Below are positions 25,742 to 34,693 of a stretch of 64,000 nucleotides of DNA, piece after piece. The notes beneath the pieces were generated by a model, which was not told the DNA's origin, ran no database searches, and saw only the letters and a program-made list of their open reading frames with translations. Source of the stretch: Deltaproteobacteria bacterium (GTDB lineage: Bacteria; Desulfobacterota; Desulfobacteria; Desulfobacterales; Desulfatirhabdiaceae); assembly GCA_016219185.1 (NCBI GenBank), contig JACRBZ010000012.1, positions 25,381 to 89,380 of the forward strand, in the 5' to 3' direction. A program made the position numbers and the translations under genes. Numbering within the stretch: the stretch's first letter is position 1; each line of letters begins with the position of its first letter.

Positions 25742-26452
25742 TCACGGAACGGTTAAAATATATAGACAACGTTCCGCGCCGAGAAAAGGGAGATTATAGG
25801 AAATGGTCCGGGAGTGCAGCACGGTGCCGGCCTGGGACAGGCGGGAGATCAGGCTTGACACATCGGCCAGTTCTTCGCTGCTGATCCTGCCTTTCATGGC
25901 TATCATCATGCCGGCGGGAGCCAGAAGCGGCATCGCCATCTCAACAAAACGGGCCAGGTCCGTAAATGCCCGGCAGACAATGACCGAAAAAGAAGGGTTG
26001 CCGCCTCGAAGCGGGTCCGGGTTTGCCGAAAGCGCCTCAATGCGGGTTTGCAAGGCGGCGATGTTGACGAGCCCCAGCGTGCGGATGACATGACGCTGAA
26101 AACTGTTTTTCTTGCGGGAAGAATCGATCAGCGTGACCGCCAGGGAAGGCATCAGTATTTTGAGCGGAATCCCCGGGAAACCGCCGCCGGAGCCGATATC
26201 CAGCACGGAAGCTTCCGGATGAACCCATCTGGCTATGGCCAGCGAATCCACAACGTGCTTGATGGCCACTTCCGACGGCAGGGTGATGGCGGTCAGGTTG
26301 GTTTTCCGGTTCCAGAGCAGCAATTCCCGAATGTGGGCGCTGAACTGCGCCACCTGGAACTCGGAAACCTGAACCCCCAGGCTTTCGGCACCGGTTACGA
26401 TCAGCCGGTTCCATTCCGCATCGCCGACTTCCATTTCATCAGGCTCAGACAC
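25742..26452 (-). CDS. rsmG: 16S rRNA (guanine-527 N7) methyltransferase
   Basis: 236 residues, standard for RsmG/GidB, methylating G527 of 16S rRNA with SAM. The motif SVLDIGSGGGFPGIPLKI (about 83-100) is the SAM pocket, and LLLWNRKTNLTAI the family N-terminal signature. The frame starts at GTG 26452, overlapping the end of the CoA-transferase-GNAT gene by 8 nt; an ATG at 26434 would also fit. It is co-transcribed with that upstream gene, an unusual partner for rsmG, which more often sits with mnmG. Confidence 0.92.
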   Translation of the reverse strand: MSEPDEMEVGDAEWNRLIVTGAESLGVQVSEFQVAQFSAHIRELLLWNRKTNLTAITLPSEVAIKHVVDSLAIARWVHPEASVLDIGSGGGFPGIPLKILMPSLAVTLIDSSRKKNSFQRHVIRTLGLVNIAALQTRIEALSANPDPLRGGNPSFSVIVCRAFTDLARFVEMAMPLLAPAGMMIAMKGRISSEELADVSSLISRLSQAGTVLHSRTISYNLPFLGAERCLYILTVP

Positions 26453-28331
26453 CTTCTTTTTTCCGCGGGTCGGGCGAGTCGGTGAAATCCATCTGGATGG
26501 TCAGATCTCCTCCGCTCATGCTGACGACCGCATTGGGATAGCGTTTTTTAAAGACCCGGAGCATGGCGGAATTCTCCCGGAGCACCGTTGCGGAAAAGCC
26601 TTTGTATTCATTTCCCCTGGCGATTTTTTCAAGTTCCTTCAACAGATAAGTGGAAATGCCCATCCCCTGGTAATCTTCCCTGACCACAAAAGCCACCTCC
26701 GCCCGGCCCTCTTCTTCTTCGGCATAAGAACCGATGGCCATGATTTCACGGCTGCCGCCTCTCTGGGAAAGCCCGATAAGCGACATGTTCTTGCGGTAAT
26801 CCACGCTGGCCCATTGCTTCTGAACCACTTCATGAGAAAAAACCTTCATTTTATAAAAAAACCGGCGGTAAATGGTCTCTTCCTGGAGCGAATAGAAAAA
26901 ATTGCGGTAAGAAAATTCATCCGAAGGCAGAAGTGGCCGAAATTCAATGGTTTTTCCGTTTCTCAGCGTCAGGGTGGATTTATAGCCTTCCAAAAAGAGC
27001 AGATCATCCTGTGTCGGCGGAAGCTGGTCGGCAAAAATGTAATGGCGCGACTTGGCGATATCGATCAGCTCTTCGCGAAATTTGGGGTGGGCCACCTGTG
27101 CCAGCTCCATGACCCGCTGGTAGATGCCCTTACCTTTCAACTCGGCAATGCCGTATTCGGTGACGATGAAATTGACATCCCCGCGCGTGGTGGCAACGCC
27201 CGCGCCCTCGCTGAGATGGGGAACAATTCGGGAGACTTTGCCGTTCTGGGCCGTGGACGGCAGGGCGACAATGGAAAAGCCGCCTTTTGACATGGCACTG
27301 CCCCGAAGAAAATCGACCTGATCGCCGATGCCGCTGTAAAACAGATATCCCATGGAGTCCGAACAAACCTGACCGGTAAGATCCACCTCCAGGGCGGAGC
27401 TGATGGAAATCAGGTTATCATTTCGGGCAATGACCGTGGGATCGTTTACAAATTCCGACGACCGGAAATAAAACAGGGGGTTGTTGTCCACGTAACGGTA
27501 AATGGCCTCGGTGCCCATGCACAGGGAAGCCACGACCCTTCCGGGAAGAAGGGTTTTTTTCTTGTTCGTGATCACCTTTTTTTCAAACAGGGGCAGCATG
27601 CCGTCCGTGATGAGCTGGGTATGGATTCCCAGATCGTTTTTATTGTCCAGATAGGGCAGGATGGCATCGGGAAGGTTGCCGAATCCGATTTGAAGCGTTG
27701 CTCCGTCATCGACAAGCTGGGAAATGTAATGTCCGATCCGCTGAATCACTTCCGTATTGGGACGCCTGACCGGAGTTGCAACGATCGGCTCCTCATGAAT
27801 CACCAGCCTGTCGATGTCATCCAGATGAACAAAACTGTCTCCCCAGGTTCTGGGCATCAGGGGATTGACCTGGGCAATGACCATGGAGGCGTTTTCCATG
27901 CCGGAGCGGGTGATATCCACCGAAACCCCCAGACTGCAGTATCCGAACTTGTCCGGCGGGCTCACCTGAATAAGCGCCACGTCCAGACCGATGCGATGGC
28001 TGGCAAAAAGCCTGGGAATCTGAGACAGGTAAGCGGGGATATAATCGATTTTTCCTTCAAAAGCAGCTTTTCGCATGGTTCTGCTGATAAAAAAAAGTTT
28101 GAGCGAAAACCGCCGGGTAAAAGACGGATCATCGATATAATCGGCCAGGGTATAAGACAGCATCTGGTAGACCATGATGTCCTGCAAAGAGATGTCCGCG
28201 ACCATGGCCCGAATCAGGTGCTGGGGCTCTCCGCACCCGGTGCCGATAAACACCCTGCTGCCTTTTCGAATATGAGAAACCGCTTCCTCCGCGCGCATGA
28301 TCTTATGCGGGCAATATGCATGTAAGTCCAT
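26445..28331 (-). CDS. Acetyl-CoA hydrolase/CoA-transferase-like domain fused to GNAT, second copy
   Basis: 628 residues with the same plan as the protein at 14303-16183: CoA-transferase-like part (about 12-430; VFIGTGCGEPQHLI, VALIQVSPPDKFGYCSLGVS, FIVTEYGIAELKGKG) and a C-terminal GNAT domain (EVAFVVREDYQGMGISTYL). The Gly-rich loop IGFGNLPDAIL is intact, as in active enzymes, but the expected catalytic Glu of GIHTE is Gln239 (LGIHTQLITDG). GNAT fused to a CoA-binding domain suggests a regulator or an acyltransferase that senses CoA esters. ATG at 28331 with AAAGGAGAAC upstream. Followed by rsmG with overlap. Confidence 0.87.
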   Translation of the reverse strand: MDLHAYCPHKIMRAEEAVSHIRKGSRVFIGTGCGEPQHLIRAMVADISLQDIMVYQMLSYTLADYIDDPSFTRRFSLKLFFISRTMRKAAFEGKIDYIPAYLSQIPRLFASHRIGLDVALIQVSPPDKFGYCSLGVSVDITRSGMENASMVIAQVNPLMPRTWGDSFVHLDDIDRLVIHEEPIVATPVRRPNTEVIQRIGHYISQLVDDGATLQIGFGNLPDAILPYLDNKNDLGIHTQLITDGMLPLFEKKVITNKKKTLLPGRVVASLCMGTEAIYRYVDNNPLFYFRSSEFVNDPTVIARNDNLISISSALEVDLTGQVCSDSMGYLFYSGIGDQVDFLRGSAMSKGGFSIVALPSTAQNGKVSRIVPHLSEGAGVATTRGDVNFIVTEYGIAELKGKGIYQRVMELAQVAHPKFREELIDIAKSRHYIFADQLPPTQDDLLFLEGYKSTLTLRNGKTIEFRPLLPSDEFSYRNFFYSLQEETIYRRFFYKMKVFSHEVVQKQWASVDYRKNMSLIGLSQRGGSREIMAIGSYAEEEEGRAEVAFVVREDYQGMGISTYLLKELEKIARGNEYKGFSATVLRENSAMLRVFKKRYPNAVVSMSGGDLTIQMDFTDSPDPRKKEGV

Positions 28332-28554
28332 TGTTCTCCTTTAAATTAAAGCAATCCATCACCCGTTCACGGGTTCAAGGACAAAAATTTGTTTCGATTT
28401 CTATTGGCGTGGGCATGTTGCATACCACGCCATGCCATTTGAATTCATACTGAGGGAATCGTTAAATGTCAAGGTCTCTGCATGCAGGGATTAAACGGCC
28501 AAAACCCATTTTTTTCTTGCTAATGGCTGGATTTGGGGTATACTTTCAATGGTT

Positions 28555-28745
28555 GTGCTAGGCTCCGATTCATGCGGGGCTGAATTCCCGCTGAAGGATA
28601 ACCTCCTGAAACCGCGGCCTTCTGGCTGACCGGCCGCCATGCAACAGACACTCGTGAACCTCGTCAGGTCCGGAAGGAAGCAGCGATAAATGATGGCGTC
28701 TGTGTCATGGAACGATCCCGGTTTTGCTTTTGGGTCCAGGTTTTA
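28555..28745 (+). ncRNA. ffs: Signal recognition particle RNA
   Basis: The invariant apical loop sequence GTCAGGTCCGGAAGGAAGC sits at about 28664-28682, in a helix made by CCATGCAACAGAC and GTCTGTGTCATGG on either side. Upstream is GTGCTAGG, then GCGGGGCTGAATTCCCGC and a GCGGCC/GGCCGC hairpin, resembling a shortened Alu-type 5' domain of large bacterial SRP RNAs such as B. subtilis scRNA. The ends are my estimate. It acts with Ffh in membrane targeting. Confidence 0.85.
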
Positions 28746-28811
28746 AGGAATTGTTCAAAGGCGGGTGCACAACCATCTCCCCGGAAGAAATGACGCAGGT
28801 TGCAGTGCATA

Positions 28812-29849
28812 TCATGATTTTTTAGCCGGCTTGAACCGGTCTCCCCCCCAGCCTTTCATTGTGGTGTTTTCCACGGTCCACCTGATTTGCCCTTCCAGGG
28901 GCAGGACGCGCTCCCCGCACAGATATCTGGAACATACCGGACAATCCGGCTCAATACAGGGATCCAGATGGATCAGGACACTTGCATCCCCCTTGAAATG
29001 ACAGCTCAAAATATTTTCAAGTTCCCTGGCTTCCATATGGGCTTCTTCAAGGGAAAAAGAGCGGGGCAGAATCAGATGGAAATCAATATGAATGAGATTG
29101 CCCGAAGCCCAGGCGCGCAACTGGTGAACGTCAATCCAGGCTTCTTTCCGGTTTTCATCCAGAAGGCCGCAGATTTCCTGAAGAAGTTTGGGATCCGAGG
29201 CGTTCATCAGTCCCGCAAAGGACTGATGTAGCAGCACACCGCCGGTATAAAGTATATTGACCCCCACCAGGCAGGCAACCGCCCCGTCCATCCAGAACCA
29301 TCCGGTCAGATTGACCATGAACAACCCCAGGATGACCCCGACGGATGTATAGACATCCGTCAGCACATGCTTGCCGTCCGCCACGAGGGTCAGGGACCGG
29401 GTTTTCCGGCCGGTGCGAATCAGGCCCAGGCCCAGGCCCAGGTTGACCAGGCTTGCGCCCAGCAGCAGCCAGAGACCTTCTTGAAGATTGGGCAGGGGCG
29501 CGGGTTCAAAAATCCGGGGCCATCCGGTTTTAAATATCCCGGCAGCAGCCAGCATGATGAGCGCGCCTTCAAAGCCTGCCGAGAAATACTCGATTTTACC
29601 ATGACCGTATGGATGGTTCTTGTCCGGAGGAATGGCCGCCAGCAGGATGCTTCCCAGGGCAAATGCACTGGCAACCACGTTGATGATGGACTCCAGCGCA
29701 TCGGAAAGAATGGCCGTGGACAGCGTGATACGGTAAATATAGAATTTGGCGGCCATGAGCAGGGCGCCCACCGCCAAAGACAGGGCGACGGCCGTAATCC
29801 GCGTCCTTACCTGACGGTCCTCGCAAGAAGCTGATGAAGGATCGGGCAT
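28812..29849 (-). CDS. Cation diffusion facilitator (metal exporter)
   Basis: 345-residue CDF transporter that expels divalent metals such as zinc, iron or cobalt in exchange for protons. Six membrane helices fill residues 15-215; helix 2 has SDALES and helix 5 HVLTD (H-x3-D), the metal site. The cytoplasmic C-terminal domain (about 220-300) has HIDFHLILPRSFSLEEAH, and ends in a Cys-rich tail (CIEPDCPVCSRYLCGE) that could bind metal and is not typical of the core family. GGAG lies 5 nt before the ATG. Confidence 0.92.
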   Translation of the reverse strand: MPDPSSASCEDRQVRTRITAVALSLAVGALLMAAKFYIYRITLSTAILSDALESIINVVASAFALGSILLAAIPPDKNHPYGHGKIEYFSAGFEGALIMLAAAGIFKTGWPRIFEPAPLPNLQEGLWLLLGASLVNLGLGLGLIRTGRKTRSLTLVADGKHVLTDVYTSVGVILGLFMVNLTGWFWMDGAVACLVGVNILYTGGVLLHQSFAGLMNASDPKLLQEICGLLDENRKEAWIDVHQLRAWASGNLIHIDFHLILPRSFSLEEAHMEARELENILSCHFKGDASVLIHLDPCIEPDCPVCSRYLCGERVLPLEGQIRWTVENTTMKGWGGDRFKPAKKS

Positions 29850-29971
29850 TCATTCTCCAAAACAGGCCGGCCGGAAGATCTTTAGGCCATTCCGGCAAAA
29901 ACAAGCCGATGTCGCCGTTGTGTCGGGTAAGAAAACCCGACCCGCTGATCCCTGACACATGACACCTTTCA

Positions 29972-30514
29972 TTAAAACATATTCAGGTGGGTGAACTCCT
30001 GAATTTCCCTTCGAGCGGGAGCGGATGAAATTTTTGCCGGATATCCGAGAGGAATCAGGGTCACCAGTTCGTATTCGGCCGGAATGTTTAAAATTGTTTT
30101 GGCCCGGTCATGATCGAAAAGTCCGACAACCACCGTTCCCAGCCCGAAATGATGGGCAGCCAGACAGAGGCTCTGCGTGGCGATTCCCAGGTCAAACAGT
30201 AACCAGTCGCCGAATTTTGTGGTGACCATGCCGCCGTAACATCCGGAAACGTTTCGTTTGCCGCAAAGGGCCAATAGAACCGGCGCATTGATAATCGCCT
30301 TGGTCGCAGGGTTTTTGGGCACCAGGGTTTCCTGAAGCTTTACTTTTAGTTCCGGATCCTTGATGACCACCACTTCCCAGCACTGGGTGTTGGCCCAGGA
30401 AGGGGACCAGCGAACCGCTTCCAGAATCTGGTCCAGAATCTCCTGTGGCACCTCTTTTTCCTCATATCTGCGAACGCTTCTTCTTTCTTTAAGGATCGTC
30501 ATAAAATCGGTCAT
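29972..30514 (-). CDS. Nitroreductase-family flavoprotein
   Basis: 180 residues with the nitroreductase fold: ERRSVRRYEEKEVP at the start (FMN phosphate), AVRWSPSWANTQCWEVVVI and the C-terminal GYPAK. FMN-dependent, NAD(P)H-linked reduction of an unknown substrate. GGAGG lies 8 nt before the ATG at 30514. A small membrane-anchored Cys protein is encoded 18 nt upstream, so the two are probably one unit. Confidence 0.9.
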   Translation of the reverse strand: MTDFMTILKERRSVRRYEEKEVPQEILDQILEAVRWSPSWANTQCWEVVVIKDPELKVKLQETLVPKNPATKAIINAPVLLALCGKRNVSGCYGGMVTTKFGDWLLFDLGIATQSLCLAAHHFGLGTVVVGLFDHDRAKTILNIPAEYELVTLIPLGYPAKISSAPARREIQEFTHLNMF

Positions 30515-30532
30515 ATTCAGGGCCTCCGCGCG

Positions 30533-30685
30533 TTATTTCGCCTGTTTTGTGCATACGCAGTCTTTCTCGCCGCAGTGACTGCATACAAAGAGATTTGGCG
30601 ATCTGCCGCTTTTTTGTCGTTTAATCATCCCAACCACGAGCAGTACCAGAGCCGCCAGCACTGCAATCCATATCATCGTTTTCAT
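30533..30685 (-). CDS. 50-residue membrane-anchored Cys-rich miniprotein
   Basis: A very short gene on the minus strand reading MKTMIWIAVLAALVLLVVGM, a linker, then FVCSHCGEKDCVCTKQAK. One membrane helix (about 3-20) and a CxxC...CxC cluster suited to zinc or Fe-S. GGGGAAA precedes the ATG. It lies 18 nt upstream of the nitroreductase gene and may help it, or supply metal; no family recognised. Confidence 0.6.
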   Translation of the reverse strand: MKTMIWIAVLAALVLLVVGMIKRQKSGRSPNLFVCSHCGEKDCVCTKQAK

Positions 30686-30832
30686 CCGTCATTTCCCCGA
30701 TCAGACAAAAGAGTCAAAATACTGCCAATGAACAAACTGTCACACCGATAGCTCCAAGTCTTTCCGCCTTTGGAAAAGGGGAAAATAATTTTTACGGTAA
30801 AATGTTTTACGGATGCTGTCAATACAAAGTCA

Positions 30833-33259
30833 TCACAGCATGAAAATGGGATCCACATCAAAGGCCACGGTTACCTGAGGGTGGTGAATATCTTTTCGAT
30901 ACGTGGTGATCAATTCACGGGCCATCCGGCGAAGCAAAGCGGTTCGCGGGCTTTTGAGCAGGATCTGCCACCTGTAGTACCGGGCGATTCTGGGCAGATA
31001 GGATTCGATCGGCCCGAGAATCTCGACGGCGTGCCAGGCCTGGATTTTTTTCAGACTCTTGCAGATCTCGCCGAGTTTCAGGGCATGATCGCGGGTCTTT
31101 TCCTCGTCTTTTCCGGACAGCTTGATCTGGATCAGCCGGGAAAACGGGGGGTATTTGAGCTTTTCGCGAAACTGAATCTCTTTTTCATAAAAGGATGCGT
31201 AATCCTGCCGGGTTGCCGCGGCAATGATAAAATGTTCCGGATTGTAGGTCTGAAGGATAACCTGGCCGGGCGATTCTCCCCTGCCGGCCCGGCCGGATAC
31301 CTGAAGCAGGAGCTGAAACATGCGCTCGCTGGATCTAAAGTCCGGAAAATTGAAGGAAATATCGGCGCAGATAATTCCCACAAGGGTGATGTAGGGGAAA
31401 TCATGACCTTTTGCCACCATCTGCGTGCCGATCAGAATATCCGTTGTCCGGTTTCTCAGATCCTTGAGCATTTTCAGCAGCGATCCTTTGGGAGCAACGG
31501 TGTCCCGGTCCATTCTGGCCACGGTTGCCTCCGGAAACAGCGATTTGACGGCAGCCTCGATTTTTTCCGTCCCCATTCCCAGAAGTTTGATGCGGGCGGA
31601 TCCGCAAGCTGTACAGCATGTTACGGATGTTCTGGAAAAACCGCAGTAATGGCATCTGTATGCCTGATCTTTCTGATGAAGGGTCAGGGAAATGGAGCAG
31701 TTTTTACATCGGATCACCTCGCCACAGGACGCGCATACCGGAAAACTGGCAAATCCCCTGCGGTTGAGAAACAGCAGGACCTGCTCTCCCCTAGCCAGCG
31801 TCTGTTTCATGGCCTCATGCAGTTGCGGCGTGATGAGCTTCCAAACGCCCCGCTGATCCCGAAGCAGACGCAAATCCACGACCAGGGTTTCGGGAAGCGG
31901 TCGATCTTCGATGCGCCGCGACAGGGTCAGTCCATGGAATTTTTGGGTCAGCACATGATGATAAGACTGAATGGAAGGGGTTGCAGATCCCAGAAGGGCA
32001 ACGGCACCCTCCATTTTTGCCCGGACCAGCGCGATGTCCCGCGCATGGTAATGAAGGCCGCTGTCCTGTTTGTACGAGGTATCATGTTCCTCATCCACCA
32101 CGATGAGTCCCAAATGTTCAACAGGCGCAAAAATCGCCGAACGGGTTCCGATGACAATGGGGGTGAGACGGCGCAGGATCCGATCCCACTGGTCAAATCG
32201 TTCGCCGGCGGAAAGCCCGCTGTGAAGAACCGCCACACATTCCCCGAAACGGGCCCGGAAACAGCGTTCAATCTGGGAAATCAGTGCAATTTCGGGAACC
32301 AAAACCAGAACAGATCGGCCTTTCTGAATCATCCGGTCCGAAAGCTGGAGGTACACCTCTGTTTTTCCGCTTCCCGTAACCCCTTTCAGCAAAAAAGGCT
32401 TATACCCTTTGCCCATTGCAAGTTCCACCGCGCAAACAACGCTCTGCTGCTCCGCAGTCAATTCCGGCGGATGATCCGGCTGAACGGTTTCACCAAAAGG
32501 GTCCCGATACAGGGTTTGGGTACAGACCTGAATCCATCCGGCCTCTTTCATCGCGGGAAGTTTCCGGGATGCGGACGGAATTTTCCGGTTCAGTTCCCGA
32601 ACCGGCATTCCGCCATAGGACCGGATGGTCTCCAGAATGCGTTTCTGTGAACGCGTGAGGGACGCTGTTTCGATTTCGCCGGACGGGAATACGTACAGCT
32701 CCTGCCGGCGGCGGGTGGTCTCGATCTTCACTTGCCGGATTTTTTCAATCCATCCGTTTTTTTCCATGGAAAGCAGCAGCGATGGCGGAATGCGGGTTCC
32801 GGCGGATCCGGTCATGTCTTTGCAGGTTCTGGGCTTGTCTTCAAGGAGCCGAAGCACCGTCTGCTGAAGAACGGGCAGGAAGTCATCCGCAAGGCTCCTG
32901 CCGGCCGGCGTCAGGTTGTAGCGGGCCACATCCTTTCGGGTTAATCCGCTGGGAAGGGCGGACTGAATCACAAGGCCCAGGGGGTAGAAGTAATAATCGG
33001 AAATCCATTCAAAAAACGAAATCATGGAAGCCGGAAACAGCGGGGATTCATCCAGGATATCCAGGATGAATTTAACCGAATCCGCATCCATTTCCGGGCT
33101 TTCGCCGAGAATATACCCGGTAACCCTGCGCTGGCCGAAAGGCACCAGGGCGCGCATCCCCGGCTCAGCCAGAAAGGACAGATGCTCTGGAATTCTGTAT
33201 GTAAACGTTGCGGCAACGGGAAGGGCAACGGCAATTCTGACATATGCCGGCAGTGTCAT
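30833..33259 (-). CDS. priA: Primosomal protein N' (replication restart helicase)
   Basis: 808 residues, a normal PriA length. Order: N-terminal 3'-DNA-binding domain (1-110), winged helix, Walker A GVTGSGKTEVYLQ (about 290), Walker B DEEHD (about 394), zinc-binding Cys set CASCGEVIRCKNCS and CHYCGFSRTSVTCCTACGS, and the C-terminal helicase domain with QVSGRAGRGESPGQV. It unwinds stalled forks and reloads the replisome. It is followed on the same strand by the CNNM gene upstream of it at only 9 nt, so the two are co-transcribed. Confidence 0.96.
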   Translation of the reverse strand: MTLPAYVRIAVALPVAATFTYRIPEHLSFLAEPGMRALVPFGQRRVTGYILGESPEMDADSVKFILDILDESPLFPASMISFFEWISDYYFYPLGLVIQSALPSGLTRKDVARYNLTPAGRSLADDFLPVLQQTVLRLLEDKPRTCKDMTGSAGTRIPPSLLLSMEKNGWIEKIRQVKIETTRRRQELYVFPSGEIETASLTRSQKRILETIRSYGGMPVRELNRKIPSASRKLPAMKEAGWIQVCTQTLYRDPFGETVQPDHPPELTAEQQSVVCAVELAMGKGYKPFLLKGVTGSGKTEVYLQLSDRMIQKGRSVLVLVPEIALISQIERCFRARFGECVAVLHSGLSAGERFDQWDRILRRLTPIVIGTRSAIFAPVEHLGLIVVDEEHDTSYKQDSGLHYHARDIALVRAKMEGAVALLGSATPSIQSYHHVLTQKFHGLTLSRRIEDRPLPETLVVDLRLLRDQRGVWKLITPQLHEAMKQTLARGEQVLLFLNRRGFASFPVCASCGEVIRCKNCSISLTLHQKDQAYRCHYCGFSRTSVTCCTACGSARIKLLGMGTEKIEAAVKSLFPEATVARMDRDTVAPKGSLLKMLKDLRNRTTDILIGTQMVAKGHDFPYITLVGIICADISFNFPDFRSSERMFQLLLQVSGRAGRGESPGQVILQTYNPEHFIIAAATRQDYASFYEKEIQFREKLKYPPFSRLIQIKLSGKDEEKTRDHALKLGEICKSLKKIQAWHAVEILGPIESYLPRIARYYRWQILLKSPRTALLRRMARELITTYRKDIHHPQVTVAFDVDPIFML

Positions 33260-33268
33260 GGTGACGTG

Positions 33269-34507
33269 TCAGTTCGGGGATTCGGGGGGTGAAAGAAGTT
33301 TGATCCGGTATTGCTTCACGCGGTTTCCGTCCATTTCCTGAACGATAACCAGAAAATCGCCGATGGGGATTTCTTCGTTCACCCTGGGGATTCTGCCGGT
33401 TTGATCCAGAACATACCCGGAAAACGTGTCGAATTCCTTGGAATCCGGAATGTTCATGGGAATGAGTTCATTCACCGTATCGATATCGGATTTTCCCGGC
33501 ACGATCCATTCATTGTTCTGGACCTTGATGATTCGGGGCTCTTCCAGATCGGTTTCATCGCTGATTTCGCCCACGAGTTCCTCCAGAACATCTTCAAGGG
33601 TAATCAGACCGGAAACCCCGCCGTGTTCATCCACAACAATGGCGATGTGATTCTTTCGTTTTTTGAACTGTCGCAGCAACGAGTCCAGTTTTTTGTTTTC
33701 CGGGACAAAATATGGCGGACGCATGATGTTTCTGATCTCGACGGCCTGACACGGAACGGATTGGTGAACGAAAATATCCTTGATGTTGACGATACCGACG
33801 ACATGATCGATGTCGGCATCAATGACCGGAATCCGGGTAAATCCCGAACTGGCAACAGCCTGAAGGTCCAGGGGCTGCCCGGCGTCCACGACAAACATGT
33901 CCGCCCTGGGGGTCATGATTTCCGATGCATTGGTATCGTCGAATTCAAAGATATTGTGGATCAGTTCCCGTTCTTCCTCCTTGATTTCCCCTTCCTCCTC
34001 GACGACCTCGACGATGGTCATCAGCTCTTCTTCGGTGACGATGGAAGTTTTTTGAAGTTTTCCGGTCAAGAGCGGAATGAAGTTCAAAAATTTTGAAATG
34101 GGAAAGAACAGGACGGAGCACCAGTAAACCGGATAAACCGTTAATCTGGCAATGGCCACATTGTTCCGGGTGGCCAGGGACTTGGGGAACACCTCACCGA
34201 AAACCAGAATGAGCAAAGTCATGATTCCGGTCGCAAGACCCAGGGCATAATCGGAAAAGGCCTTCAAGGCAACCGTCGTGGCAAGGGCGGATGCACCGAT
34301 CGTGACCACATTTTGTCCGATAAGCAGCGTGGTCAATAAGCGGTGAGGGTTTTCCTTCAGATGATGGATCAGTAAATAGGGCTTCTCGTTTTCCTTAGCC
34401 AGATGCCTTGCCTTGGTACGGCTGATGGAAAAAAAAGCGGTTTCCGCGGCTGAAAAAAAGGCAATGAAACACAGCAGAAAACCCAATATGAGGATATCCA
34501 AAAACAT
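33269..34507 (-). CDS. CNNM/CorC-type transporter with CBS pair
   Basis: 412 residues: a DUF21 (CNNM) membrane domain of four helices (about 1-190; FFSAAETAFFSISRTKARHL is the family motif), a CBS pair (about 205-325; DIMTPRADMFVVD and NHIAIVVDEHGGVSGLITLE) and a CorC/HlyC C-terminal domain (about 335-410). Such proteins export magnesium or cobalt; older names call them haemolysins. I start at 34507 (MFLDILILG), where the first helix begins; a frame starting at TTG 34585 extends into sequence without a signal. Its stop lies 9 nt before priA. Confidence 0.9.
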   Translation of the reverse strand: MFLDILILGFLLCFIAFFSAAETAFFSISRTKARHLAKENEKPYLLIHHLKENPHRLLTTLLIGQNVVTIGASALATTVALKAFSDYALGLATGIMTLLILVFGEVFPKSLATRNNVAIARLTVYPVYWCSVLFFPISKFLNFIPLLTGKLQKTSIVTEEELMTIVEVVEEEGEIKEEERELIHNIFEFDDTNASEIMTPRADMFVVDAGQPLDLQAVASSGFTRIPVIDADIDHVVGIVNIKDIFVHQSVPCQAVEIRNIMRPPYFVPENKKLDSLLRQFKKRKNHIAIVVDEHGGVSGLITLEDVLEELVGEISDETDLEEPRIIKVQNNEWIVPGKSDIDTVNELIPMNIPDSKEFDTFSGYVLDQTGRIPRVNEEIPIGDFLVIVQEMDGNRVKQYRIKLLSPPESPN

Positions 34508-34693
34508 GATAAACAGGTTCGTCCTTTGAGTCGGTCGAGACCGCTCCCGGAGATTATTCAGCGTGGCATTCTGTATTATGCCCAAAAAATTATTGATCTT
34601 TTTAACTTTTATTTCTTACCATGATCATTGAGGGGAATCAAACGGAAATCTCAAATATCCGGTGGATAGGCTGGAAAGCGGGAACGCCGGAGG

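Noticed and set aside
30770..32650. 626-codon open frame on the plus strand
   Set aside because: It lies opposite priA, with no domain and Pro/Gln/Arg-rich composition; a shadow of priA codon bias.
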